Positions 1 through 5,357 of a DNA stretch of 16,008 bases are shown here, piece after piece. Under the pieces are notes generated by a model. That model had not been told where the DNA came from. It worked only from the letters and a program-made list of their open reading frames with translations, and searched no databases. Position numbers and translations under genes: made by a program. Location: the NCBI GenBank assembly GCA_017652345.1, contig JAGCBE010000349.1:1-16008 (forward strand), given 5' to 3'. Position 1 is the first letter of the stretch; the number at the start of each line of letters is the position of its first letter. Origin of the DNA: Methanobrevibacter sp. (GTDB lineage Archaea; Methanobacteriota; Methanobacteria; Methanobacteriales; Methanobacteriaceae).

Positions 1-44
1 AAAATCTGCTAACTATATAGGGCTGAGGGGGTTAGCAGATTTTT
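1..44. terminator. Hairpin at left edge
   Basis: Thirteen-bp perfect stem (1-13 with 31-43) around a 17-nt loop. It is T-rich on the + side and A-rich on the other, so it could stop transcription from both directions. It probably ends a gene to the left of the window. Confidence 0.7.
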
Positions 45-140
45 GATACAAAATTTCATTAAAAAAAATTATTCACCCGGAGAAAAAAATGAAATTGCAA
101 ATGTAACAAAAACACATATATATTGAAGGGAAAAAATGAT

Positions 141-174
141 ACGATTTTTGTTTGTAATATTTGACAAAAATCGT
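141..174. promoter_or_regulatory. Inverted repeat over the helicase promoter
   Basis: ACGATTTTTGT (141-151) is repeated inverted as ACAAAAATCGT (164-174). The right arm covers the last half of the -35 hexamer and part of the spacer. This placement fits a repressor operator; no protein is identified. It is unrelated to the palindrome family found from 2091 onwards. Confidence 0.55.
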
Positions 175-189
175 TTCATGTGATATAAT
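161..189 (+). promoter_or_regulatory. Promoter of the helicase gene
   Basis: TTGACA (161-166), 17-bp spacer, TATAAT (184-189), 29 bp before the start codon. Confidence 0.85.
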
Positions 190-218
190 TATAATAGAAA
201 AATATAAGGAGAATTATT

Positions 219-1619
219 ATGAAAAATTTATCTAAGGTTGGATGTACAGTTACAGATTTGCAAGAACAAAATAAATTATTTTTCCGCCGTGGTGATTATA
301 ACATTTTAGATTGCGGAGTAAGAACAGGTAAAACCTATTGGGCGATTAACAATTTAGCACAATTTACGCGTGATGGCAATTTAAATCGTATCTTATTTTT
401 AGTAGATACAACTGCGTTAAAAGACCAGCTTATACAAGAATATCCCGATAATTGTATAGAAGCTGATGAACTTTGGGAAAGGCATTCTGGCACTTGGACA
501 ATTGAAAATAATAAAAAAATCGGAGTTATGTGTTATCAATATTTGGGCACTAAGATTCTAAAAGATAAAATGGACTTTTTAGATGAAATAGATGTTATAT
601 GTTGGGATGAGTGTGATAGTATATTTGATTTCGCGACGCAAGCATTTGTTAAAGCACGTAAAACAGACTTCGCGCGAAAAGATGCATCTAATGCAGAAGT
701 GCTTGCGGCGATACAGCAGTATTCAACTAAAAAAGAATATATGCCATTAGTACTACTTGGCGCTTGGGAAAAATTTATTGAGGTAGGACGCATTATGTGC
801 ATAGGATTATCAGCTTCTCCCGAACGTGCGTATGCCTATTATAAATCTTTAGTTAGCGCGAGTTACCAAGGAAAATTAGAAATGGGCTATCGTGTAGCTC
901 AAGATATATATTTTTGTAATATTATGGAGCACGTACAGCATTTAACACCTGAGACTGGCAGAGGATATTGGTGTTTTTCTCCTTTTATTGAGCCAAATCA
1001 ACGCTTATTAAAAGCTGCACAAGAGCGTGGATTTAATGCTATTGAGTTACATTCTCCTAATAATTTATCTAAACCGATGACGCCTGAGCAAATGCGCGTA
1101 TATGATACTATTGTTAAAACTGGTATGATTCCGCCCGAATATGATTTTGTAATTATAAATAAGGCTCTCGCGCGAGGTATTAACATTGTTGATACTCGTT
1201 TTGACCATGTAATTATTGATTCTATAAATCAAACAGATAGAATACAAGCAGCTCGTCAAACATTTGCATATCAGCGTCATCTAAAAGTATTCGCGCCGGA
1301 GATTCCGAAAGAATATTTAAATCAGTGGATTTCGGTAGCGCAATGCCGTGACTTAGCTGAATATATGTCTGTTCCAGAATTAGATAAGACTAATAATCAT
1401 CATAGCTTTAATATGACATGGAATAAGTTGAAAGATTATTTGCCTACTATTGGATATACTGTTGAACAAAGACGCAAAAGGCTTGATGGAAAATTACAAA
1501 CTTGTTATTTCATTTCTGGCGAATGGCACGATGTAACTCTTGAAGATAATAATTTTTTGCAGCTTGTGGATGCGCGAATAGATTTAAATAATAATGAGAA
1601 TAAAATGGAAGATGAATAA
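219..1619 (+). CDS. SF2 helicase-like ATPase
   Basis: 466 aa. The helicase superfamily 2 motifs appear in order: Walker A GVRTGKT (residues 33-39), Walker B DECD (130-133), motif III SAS (198-200), a motif V-like segment LARGIN (about 317-322) and the motif VI arginine-finger region QTDRIQAAR (338-346). It is therefore predicted to use ATP to move on or remodel nucleic acid. Which substrate (DNA or RNA, replication, restriction-like or transcription) cannot be told. No methyltransferase, nuclease or primase domain is fused to it. The start follows AAGGAG at 207-212. It has its own promoter and a terminator that includes its stop codon. It is AT-rich and lacks the palindrome that marks nearly every later gene, so it is probably regulated separately. 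Confidence 0.8.
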   Translation: MKNLSKVGCTVTDLQEQNKLFFRRGDYNILDCGVRTGKTYWAINNLAQFTRDGNLNRILFLVDTTALKDQLIQEYPDNCIEADELWERHSGTWTIENNKKIGVMCYQYLGTKILKDKMDFLDEIDVICWDECDSIFDFATQAFVKARKTDFARKDASNAEVLAAIQQYSTKKEYMPLVLLGAWEKFIEVGRIMCIGLSASPERAYAYYKSLVSASYQGKLEMGYRVAQDIYFCNIMEHVQHLTPETGRGYWCFSPFIEPNQRLLKAAQERGFNAIELHSPNNLSKPMTPEQMRVYDTIVKTGMIPPEYDFVIINKALARGINIVDTRFDHVIIDSINQTDRIQAARQTFAYQRHLKVFAPEIPKEYLNQWISVAQCRDLAEYMSVPELDKTNNHHSFNMTWNKLKDYLPTIGYTVEQRRKRLDGKLQTCYFISGEWHDVTLEDNNFLQLVDARIDLNNNENKMEDE

Positions 1620-1637
1620 TCTTCCATTTATTTTTTT
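1603..1637 (+). terminator. Terminator of the helicase gene
   Basis: Eleven-bp stem AAATGGAAGAT/ATCTTCCATTT followed by ATTTTTTT. The stop codon TAA (1617-1619) lies in the hairpin. Confidence 0.85.
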
Positions 1638-1647
1638 GTTAAATTTT

Positions 1648-1739
1648 AATTATTTTTATTTTATATTTATTTTAATTTATTTTTAAAATTATTTTAAAAT
1701 TTAACATAAAATTATTTAAAATATAAAATAAAAATAATT
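1648..1739. repeat. 21-bp AT-only inverted repeat
   Basis: Positions 1648-1668 and 1719-1739 are perfect reverse complements made only of A and T, about 50 bp apart. They sit in a 450-bp non-coding AT-rich stretch. This could be a cruciform or DNA-unwinding element of an origin, or low-complexity drift. Confidence 0.5.
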
Positions 1740-1823
1740 TATATTTAACATAAGTTTAATTTTATATATATAATAATCCATTCCCATTATATCATATCAT
1801 AAAAAATATATTTTGTCAAGTTT

Positions 1824-1904
1824 CCAGCTTGGTTAAATTTTTGTTAAACTTTTCCAGCTCGCCCCGACGTTCCAGCTTCCAGCTCGCGTCCAGCTTTCCA
1901 GCTT
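1824..1904. repeat. CCAGCTY repeat cluster
   Basis: Six copies of CCAGCTT or CCAGCTC at 1824, 1854, 1872, 1879, 1890 and 1898, in a GC-richer island inside AT-rich DNA. Each holds the self-complementary core AGCT. CAGCTT recurs four times at 13484-13544. Confidence 0.7.
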
Positions 1905-1973
1905 GCCCGCGCGTGTTAAGATTTAATATAGGTTTAACAATTTTAACATTATGCTTGATTTTTAAGGCGTTGG

Positions 1974-2078
1974 TTAATATAAATTTAATATATAATTAAC
2001 TTAAATTTAACATAAACTTAACATAAATATAATCTATTTTTAACCTACTCTTAACATAAAAATAATAAAAAATTAACA
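1974..2078 (+). repeat. TTAAC array phased at 11 bp (R1)
   Basis: TTAAYA-like hexamers begin at 1974, 1985, 1996, 2007, 2018, 2040, 2051 and 2073, all separated by multiples of 11 bp and all in one direction. An 11-bp period puts every box on the same face of the helix, as for direct-repeat sites of OmpR/PhoB-family regulators (the Bacillus PhoP box is also TTAACA-like). Confidence 0.75.
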
Positions 2079-2090
2079 CAAGGAGTAGAA

Positions 2091-2111
2091 TTTGGATGTA
2101 ATACATCCAAA
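2091..2111. repeat. Palindrome copy 1
   Basis: Core TTGGATGTAATACATCCAA, fully symmetric apart from the centre. Its centre is 30 bp (19+11) before the -35 of the first small-RNA promoter. GTAGAATTT (2085-2093) and AAATTCTAC (2122-2130) form a further inverted repeat around it. Confidence 0.9.
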
Positions 2112-2130
2112 ATTTCCCTTAAAATTCTAC

Positions 2131-2159
2131 TTGACTTTCCGCGCGATTTTTGCTATACT
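2131..2159 (+). promoter_or_regulatory. Promoter P1 (small RNA 1)
   Basis: TTGACT, 17 bp, TATACT. The expected start is G2166, the first base of the small RNA's closing helix. Confidence 0.85.
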
Positions 2160-2165
2160 ATAATT

Positions 2166-2239
2166 GTTCCGAGGGGAGAAAACCTCTAACGAGGAATTAA
2201 GGTGAACAAAGTACACGTTCCCGAATCTCCCCAAGGAAC
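2166..2239 (+). ncRNA. Predicted structured small RNA 1, ~74 nt
   Basis: Starts at the position expected from P1. The ends pair: GUUCC (2166-2170) with GGAAC (2235-2239), and GGGGAGA (2173-2179) with UCUCCCC (2226-2232), separated by a GA/AA internal loop. Inside are CCUC-UAAC-GAGG and a possible GAAC...GUUC hairpin, giving a three-way junction. No terminator is visible, so the 3' end may come from processing. A 13-codon GTG frame (2202-2243) lies inside, but the paired ends favour an RNA role. Its 5' end resembles four other RNAs here; the closest is 12665-12738, with the same length and the same last 11 bases. Confidence 0.6.
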
Positions 2240-2255
2240 ATAACAAACTCTTAAC

Positions 2256-2284
2256 TTGACAAGCCCAATCAACTGTGCTATAAT
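2256..2284 (+). promoter_or_regulatory. Promoter P2 (small RNA 2)
   Basis: TTGACA, 17 bp, TATAAT, with ATAACA (2240) and TTAACT (2251) boxes 11 bp apart running into the -35. Confidence 0.85.
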
Positions 2285-2290
2285 AAGGGT

Positions 2291-2355
2291 GTTAAGAGGG
2301 CGAGAAAAGAGTATCGCTTGGGCTGCGAATCCAACAAATCAACAAAACTCTTAAC
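2291..2355 (+). ncRNA. Predicted structured small RNA 2, ~65 nt
   Basis: Expected start G2291. The 5' GUUAAGAG (2291-2298) pairs perfectly with CUCUUAAC (2348-2355), and that 3' strand is also a TTAAC box of the next promoter. Inside are GCGA...UCGC and UUGGG-cugcgaa-UCCAA hairpins and an A-rich linker. It has no ribosome binding site or useful reading frame. Read-through would add a long leader to the gene at 2446. Confidence 0.5.
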
Positions 2356-2366
2356 CAATTCTTAAC

Positions 2367-2395
2367 TTGACATTACAGCGCGAAAGTGCTATAAT
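2367..2395 (+). promoter_or_regulatory. Promoter P3 of the 109-aa gene
   Basis: TTGACA, 17 bp, TATAAT, with TTAACC (2351) and TTAACT (2362) boxes 11 bp apart. Confidence 0.9.
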
Positions 2396-2407
2396 GAATA
2401 CACAACA

Positions 2408-2423
2408 GAGGAAGGAAAACCTC
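2408..2423 (+). promoter_or_regulatory. 5' leader hairpin, AAGGA loop
   Basis: GAGG-AAGGAAAA-CCTC about 6 nt from the predicted mRNA start, followed by ACCAGAAAGGA before the start codon. It belongs to the leader family described in the findings. Confidence 0.65.
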
Positions 2424-2445
2424 ATAAACCAGAAAGGAAAATCCT

Positions 2446-2775
2446 ATGAAGAAGTCTTCCCTCGTTTCCCTGTATGCGTACCTGAACGGCGAGAACGTGA
2501 CCAACATTGACGAGATTCGTGCTGAGATTGGTGCGGAACTTGAGAAGGACGAAATTGCCAAGCGCGAAAAGATGGCGTCTTATGAGGACGCGCGTCCTAT
2601 TGTGCTGGCGGCGCTGGATGAGCCGCGTTATCTTGATGAAGTTATGGAGCATTGCGTGGGGCTGCCTATCAGTTTCACGAAGGGCCGCCTGCAGTATGCG
2701 CTGACGCATTATTGGCAGGATGAAATCAAGCGCACGAAGGACGAAAAGGGCAAGACCCTTTATTCCCGGGCGTAA
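2446..2775 (+). CDS. Small protein, paralogue of the gene at 12120-12446
   Basis: 109 aa, function unknown. The C-terminal half aligns with the protein at 12120-12446: IVLAALDEPRYLDEVMEH against AVLAAITTEPRTVNEIWDA, then FTKGRLQYALTHYWQDE against FTKNKVQYALLHYWNDE, both ending in RA. The helix-turn-helix-like rhythm and following hairpin segment suggest a winged-helix DNA-binding fold; this is inference from pattern only. The N-terminal ~45 residues are charged, helical and less alike. It is much richer in GC than the helicase gene. Both paralogues sit directly after small-RNA units and share the TTAAC promoter and AAGGA hairpin leader, so they may bind those RNAs or boxes, or share their control. 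Confidence 0.75.
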   Translation: MKKSSLVSLYAYLNGENVTNIDEIRAEIGAELEKDEIAKREKMASYEDARPIVLAALDEPRYLDEVMEHCVGLPISFTKGRLQYALTHYWQDEIKRTKDEKGKTLYSRA

Positions 2776-2779
2776 AAGC

Positions 2780-2806
2780 AAGGGCGCGGAAACGCGCCCT
2801 TCTTTA
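2780..2806 (+). terminator. Terminator after the 109-aa gene
   Basis: AAGGGCGCG-gaaa-CGCGCCCTT with a GNRA-type loop, then CTTTA. Confidence 0.85.
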
Positions 2807-2815
2807 TACGTGGAA

Positions 2816-2836
2816 TTTGGATGTATTACATCTAAA
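2816..2836. repeat. Palindrome copy 2
   Basis: Core TTGGATGTATTACATCTAA, centred at 2826, 19 bp before the next -35. Confidence 0.9.
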
Positions 2837-2844
2837 ATTGGGTA

Positions 2845-2873
2845 TTGACTTTCTATTTGCTTTCTGATATTAT
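2845..2873 (+). promoter_or_regulatory. Promoter of 2904-3173
   Basis: TTGACT, 17 bp, TATTAT; palindrome-19 class. Confidence 0.85.
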
Positions 2874-2903
2874 ATAGTTGTCAAAAGAAAGGGGAGTAAA
2901 GGT

Positions 2904-3173
2904 ATGAAGGTTTATGCGGTTGTGCAACGTACACATGATTCTAGAGTAGAGATTATTGATTATTTTTCTAGTAGACAAAAAGCTATGGATTATGTCATTG
3001 CGTTGATGAAAGATTGTCCTGCGCGTGGGTATGATAAAGCTAAAGCATGGTATAATGCTTATTGGGAATATGATAGTTCAAAATTGTTTGATGTAAAGAA
3101 TTGGAATAAGTATAGGTATGTTAATAAGACTGGAAACATTGTCTACTTTATTGAAGCAATCCCTGTTCGTTAA
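2904..3173 (+). CDS. Small protein of unknown function
   Basis: 89 aa, not recognised. It opens with a beta-strand (KVYAVVQ), then a helix (SSRQKAMDYVIALMK), an aromatic-rich middle (WYNAYWEY) and a final strand (NIVYFIEAIPV), which suggests a compact one-domain alpha/beta fold without membrane segments. The start follows AAAGGGGAG. It is a single-gene unit with its own palindrome, promoter and terminator. The same strand-then-helix opening recurs in the small proteins at 15108-15323 and 15537-15764, but without clear sequence identity. Confidence 0.7.
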   Translation: MKVYAVVQRTHDSRVEIIDYFSSRQKAMDYVIALMKDCPARGYDKAKAWYNAYWEYDSSKLFDVKNWNKYRYVNKTGNIVYFIEAIPVR

Positions 3174-3190
3174 GGCGCGTTGCGCCTTTC
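3172..3190 (+). terminator. Terminator of 2904-3173
   Basis: AAGGCGC-gtt-GCGCCTT then TTC, starting inside the stop codon. Confidence 0.75.
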
Positions 3191-3196
3191 CCCTAA

Positions 3197-3216
3197 TTGG
3201 ATGTAATACATCCAAA
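3197..3216. repeat. Palindrome copy 3
   Basis: Core TTGGATGTAATACATCCAA. It lies 50 bp before the -35, with TTAAC boxes in between. Confidence 0.9.
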
Positions 3217-3255
3217 ACCTACTGGCGCTTAACATAAACTTTACCTTCTAAACTA

Positions 3256-3284
3256 TTGACTTATGGCTCAACTTCTGGTATTAT
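3256..3284 (+). promoter_or_regulatory. Promoter of 3348-3680
   Basis: TTGACT, 17 bp, TATTAT, with TTAACA and TTTACC boxes 11 bp apart, in 11-bp register with the -35. Confidence 0.85.
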
Positions 3285-3310
3285 ATACTTGTCCGAAGGG
3301 ACGAAAGATA

Positions 3311-3325
3311 GGAGAAGGAAACTCC
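3311..3325 (+). promoter_or_regulatory. 5' leader hairpin, AAGGA loop
   Basis: GGAG-AAGGAAA-CTCC followed by ACCAGAAAGG. The stem differs from that at 2408 but stays paired. Confidence 0.65.
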
Positions 3326-3347
3326 ACAAACCAGAAAGGCTACTGTT

Positions 3348-3680
3348 ATGACTATGAACGAGATGCGCTCTGCTGCCCGTGACAAGACCATTGAACTGCT
3401 GATGAGCAGGCTGGAAACTCTGGACGCTATCCAGTTTGGCGATGGTTCGTTCGCCGTTCTTCAGATGGTGGATGGACAGGAGATTTGGACTGAGATTAGC
3501 GTCAAGTCCAAGTCGTGGAAGCCGACCAAAGTCTCTGACGCGTTTGACCCTGAAAAGGCTGCTAAGGATTGGCAGACTGAAAAGGCTATGAAGGCTGAGG
3601 AGAAGGCCACTAAGGCTAAGGAAAAGGAGAAGAAGATTGCGCGCGATGCTGAGAGGCGCGCGAAGGAGAAGGAGGCGTAA
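3348..3680 (+). CDS. Small protein with charged C-terminal helix
   Basis: 110 aa. An N-terminal helix (about 5-25) and a short beta segment (FAVLQMVDGQEIWTEISVK) are followed by a Lys/Glu/Ala-rich helix (about 70-110), likely a coiled coil or nucleic-acid-contacting tail. The proteins at 5935-6297 and 10391-10822 have the same build, so I group the three as one architectural family; the function is unknown. MTMNEM gives two possible ATGs, and the first is used here. The gene is GC-rich for the region. Its stop codon is in the terminator loop. Confidence 0.7.
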   Translation: MTMNEMRSAARDKTIELLMSRLETLDAIQFGDGSFAVLQMVDGQEIWTEISVKSKSWKPTKVSDAFDPEKAAKDWQTEKAMKAEEKATKAKEKEKKIARDAERRAKEKEA

Positions 3681-3693
3681 GCCTCCTTTTTAT
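3671..3693 (+). terminator. Terminator of 3348-3680
   Basis: GGAGGC-gtaa-GCCTCC then TTTTTATT. The loop contains the TAA stop codon. Confidence 0.9.
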
Positions 3694-3701
3694 TGCTAGA
3701 A

Positions 3702-3722
3702 TTTGGATGTATTACATCCAAA
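3702..3722. repeat. Palindrome copy 4, between convergent genes
   Basis: Core TTGGATGTATTACATCCAA between two facing terminators, with no promoter nearby. Confidence 0.9.
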
Positions 3723-3726
3723 ATGG

Positions 3727-3755
3727 TATCTTCAAGTCATCTTGACTTGAAGATA
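3727..3755 (-). terminator. Terminator of 3737-4243
   Basis: Thirteen-bp perfect stem with a 3-nt loop. It includes the TGA stop, and the ATTTT of palindrome copy 4 follows. Confidence 0.75.
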
Positions 3756-4243
3756 TTCCACGCGTAATCAATTAGCACAAAATCGCCGTTGAGAACACCA
3801 AAATTTTCATCATGAATATCTGAGATATAGCGGTCAATGTATTCTTTTTCTTCTTCACTAATAGACCACGTAAAATCATCTTCATCTAAGTTTTCATCAC
3901 AAGCCACACTAACCCGTGGCATAACATAGTAAAAGTGATGGCCGCCCTTCATTTTAGTAACAGGGCAAAGAAGATAATCCATACCGTCTTCTTGGAACTT
4001 CTTATAACATTTGTACTCGTCTGCGCAACCGCCTGCCCATTTAATTGTTGCTTTGTTGGCATAATTAAACTTAATAACAAAATCGTTCCCAATGAAAACA
4101 AAACGGACGCTTCCATGTGCATATTCAATATCATTACGCCAACAAAAGGCTTCATAAGACCTATAACCACTGCCCCAAAGTCCATCAAGCATATCTTTAT
4201 AAGTGTTGAGAAAATCGCGGGCGTTGTCAAGATAAGTCTTCAT
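3737..4243 (-). CDS. Minimal protein-kinase-like fold protein
   Basis: 168 aa. The motif order matches the protein kinase/aminoglycoside phosphotransferase fold: VIK (Lys58) for the ATP-binding lysine, an upstream strand ending in an IGNDF turn, a following acidic residue (Glu76), a hinge-like strand FYYVMPRV (104-111), the catalytic-loop motif DIHDENFG (142-149) and the metal-binding LIDY (Asp159) where kinases have DFG. At this size it lacks most of the C-lobe and any activation segment, so it may be a small phage kinase or a pseudokinase. Start chosen at the ATG after AAGGGAG; longer frames would include the promoter. Phage kinases such as T7 gp0.7 modify host proteins, but nothing here shows the target. 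Confidence 0.6.
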   Translation of the reverse strand: MKTYLDNARDFLNTYKDMLDGLWGSGYRSYEAFCWRNDIEYAHGSVRFVFIGNDFVIKFNYANKATIKWAGGCADEYKCYKKFQEDGMDYLLCPVTKMKGGHHFYYVMPRVSVACDENLDEDDFTWSISEEEKEYIDRYISDIHDENFGVLNGDFVLIDYAWNIFKSR

Positions 4244-4274
4244 TTGTTTATGCTCCCTTCTTGATTCTGGACAT

Positions 4275-4303
4275 ATTATAGCACGAAGGAAAGGAAAGCG
4301 CAA
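4275..4303 (-). promoter_or_regulatory. Promoter of 3737-4243
   Basis: TTGCGC, 17 bp, TATAAT; palindrome-19 class. Confidence 0.75.
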
Positions 4304-4311
4304 GGGGTGAT

Positions 4312-4332
4312 TTTGGATGTATTACATCTAAA
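4312..4332. repeat. Palindrome copy 5
   Basis: Core TTGGATGTATTACATCTAA, centre 4322, 19 bp from the -35. Confidence 0.9.
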
Positions 4333-4337
4333 ATGGT

Positions 4338-4359
4338 TGGGTTGCCGTTAGACAACCCA
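4338..4359 (-). terminator. Terminator of 4348-4794
   Basis: Minus strand TGGGTTG-8 nt-CAACCCA with the TAA stop in the loop. The T-run is supplied by palindrome copy 5. Confidence 0.75.
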
Positions 4360-4794
4360 TTCTTCCTCTTGCCAAATAAACCAATATCTTTTATTATAAT
4401 ACATATTGTGTTTCATTTCTTTATGAATCATATTTATATATTCTGGTATCTGTTCTTTATGATTATAATATATATTGTCAAACTCTAATCTAATAATTTC
4501 TTCTATCGCTTCACTTTCTTTTGTATAACTTCCTAATATTTCAATTTTATGTGAAGGGTCTGTTTTATACATATAGTAAAGATTGTATTTATTTTCATAA
4601 TGCCCTAAAGGATTTTTAAAACTATAAAAACCGCAAGAATGATTATCGTATGGCTTTACATATTTTCCTTCATACTTATATTTAAGAATAAGTAAGGCAA
4701 TTTCGCCCTCTAGTCCATAATTTTCAATTTCATTTATAGAAATTATGCTTTTCTTATTGTTAATCCATTTCTCTACAAGTTCTTGACCAGTCAT
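4348..4794 (-). CDS. Hypothetical protein, third gene of a small operon
   Basis: 148 aa, not recognised. It has a helical N-terminus (TGQELVEKWINNKKS), a tyrosine- and lysine-rich middle with beta character (YNLYYMYKTD, KIEILGSYTKESEAIEEI) and a tryptophan-rich acidic end (YWFIWQEEEWVV). No membrane segment. The start follows AGAAAGGAAAA; an upstream in-frame ATG would run into the previous gene. It is AT-rich. It is 16 nt after the small membrane-protein gene and has no promoter of its own. Confidence 0.7.
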   Translation of the reverse strand: MTGQELVEKWINNKKSIISINEIENYGLEGEIALLILKYKYEGKYVKPYDNHSCGFYSFKNPLGHYENKYNLYYMYKTDPSHKIEILGSYTKESEAIEEIIRLEFDNIYYNHKEQIPEYINMIHKEMKHNMYYNKRYWFIWQEEEWVV

Positions 4795-4810
4795 AATACA
4801 TTTTCCTTTC

Positions 4811-4978
4811 TTAAAATAGAATGTTGGGAAGTAAAATAAATACAAAAGTAAAAAGAACACTTGCAATAATGAGTCCGGTTATAATTTGAGAAATGTTATG
4901 TACTGTTTCAATAGGAGAAAAGTTATACCATTTCATTTTTATTTTATATGATAAAGTGTTGCGGCCGCGATTTCTCAT
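4811..4978 (-). CDS. 55-aa single-pass membrane protein
   Basis: A basic N-terminus (MRNRGRNTLSYKIKMKW) is followed by one hydrophobic helix of about 22 residues (33-54, ITGLIIASVLFTFVFILL core). By the positive-inside rule the N-terminus should be in the cytoplasm. The ribosome binding site AAGGAG lies inside the last codons of the upstream gene, whose stop is 5 nt before this ATG, so translation is probably coupled. Function unknown; size and shape would suit a holin-like, toxin-like or membrane-anchoring peptide, but nothing decides. Confidence 0.7.
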   Translation of the reverse strand: MRNRGRNTLSYKIKMKWYNFSPIETVHNISQIITGLIIASVLFTFVFILLPNILF

Positions 4979-4983
4979 TTTCT

Positions 4984-5241
4984 TTACTCCTTTTCTTTAT
5001 TTAATACTTTTTCAACAATTTCTATGGGCGAAAGATTGCTATGATTAAGCCAACTAATAGCACAACTAATTTCGTCTGTATCTGTAATTTTTCCTTCCTG
5101 AATATAGGCGGTTAAAGCAATATCAAGGCCCCAAATTCTATCTGCCTGTGACCTTATTCTTCTTTCTTCTTCTTCTAATTGATTAAGCAAAGCAACCGCC
5201 AAAGAATTACGGGAATAAAGGTCGTCTTTCTGTATCTTCAT
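4984..5241 (-). CDS. Hypothetical protein, first gene of a three-gene operon
   Basis: 85 aa from the ATG best spaced after AAAGGAA; an ATG 3 codons earlier is almost on the ribosome binding site. It is mainly helical and acidic (LLNQLEEEERRIRSQADRI, then a second helical half with ISWLNHSNLSPIEIVEKVLN). Not recognised. It has a palindrome-19 promoter and leads an operon with the 55-aa membrane protein and the 148-aa protein, the only clear multi-protein operon in this part of the window. Confidence 0.7.
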   Translation of the reverse strand: MKIQKDDLYSRNSLAVALLNQLEEEERRIRSQADRIWGLDIALTAYIQEGKITDTDEISCAISWLNHSNLSPIEIVEKVLNKEKE

Positions 5242-5273
5242 ATTTATCATTTCCTTTCCCTTTTTTTGATTAT

Positions 5274-5302
5274 ATTATAGCGGATAAAATATAGGAAGTC
5301 AA
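5274..5302 (-). promoter_or_regulatory. Operon promoter for 5241 to 4348
   Basis: TTGACT, 17 bp, TATAAT; palindrome-19 class. Confidence 0.9.
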
Positions 5303-5310
5303 GCAAGGAA

Positions 5311-5331
5311 TTTGGATGTATTACATCTAAA
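5311..5331. repeat. Palindrome copy 6
   Basis: Core TTGGATGTATTACATCTAA, centre 5321, 19 bp from the -35. Confidence 0.9.
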
Positions 5332-5337
5332 TAGTAT

Positions 5338-5357
5338 AACCCGCGATTATGCGGGTT
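5338..5357 (-). terminator. Terminator of 5347-5817
   Basis: AACCCGC-6 nt-GCGGGTT on the minus strand, with the TAA stop in the loop. The T-run is weak. Confidence 0.65.

Larger units (their letters stand above)
1638..2085. other. Non-coding control region R1
   Basis: About 450 bp without a credible gene. From left to right it holds the AT inverted repeat, six CCAGCTY repeats (1824-1904) and a TTAAC array phased at 11 bp (1974-2078). Palindrome copy 1 and the first small-RNA promoter follow directly. The same order recurs at 13484-13770. Such iterated sites suit an origin, a centromere-like site or a regulatory hub; the sequence alone does not choose. Confidence 0.6.

Noticed and set aside
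89..106. Five-codon frame ATG AAA TTG CAA ATG TAA after GGAGAAAAAA.
   Set aside because: Too short to support as a gene; no promoter before it and no repeat of the pattern elsewhere.
2091..2111. The palindrome as a stand-alone intrinsic terminator.
   Set aside because: Its stem is AT-rich with almost no loop, it lies upstream of promoters, and genes already have their own hairpins. A helper role in termination stays open.
2202..2243. A 13-codon GTG frame inside small RNA 1.
   Set aside because: Lies within the paired structure, and the related RNAs have no equivalent frame.
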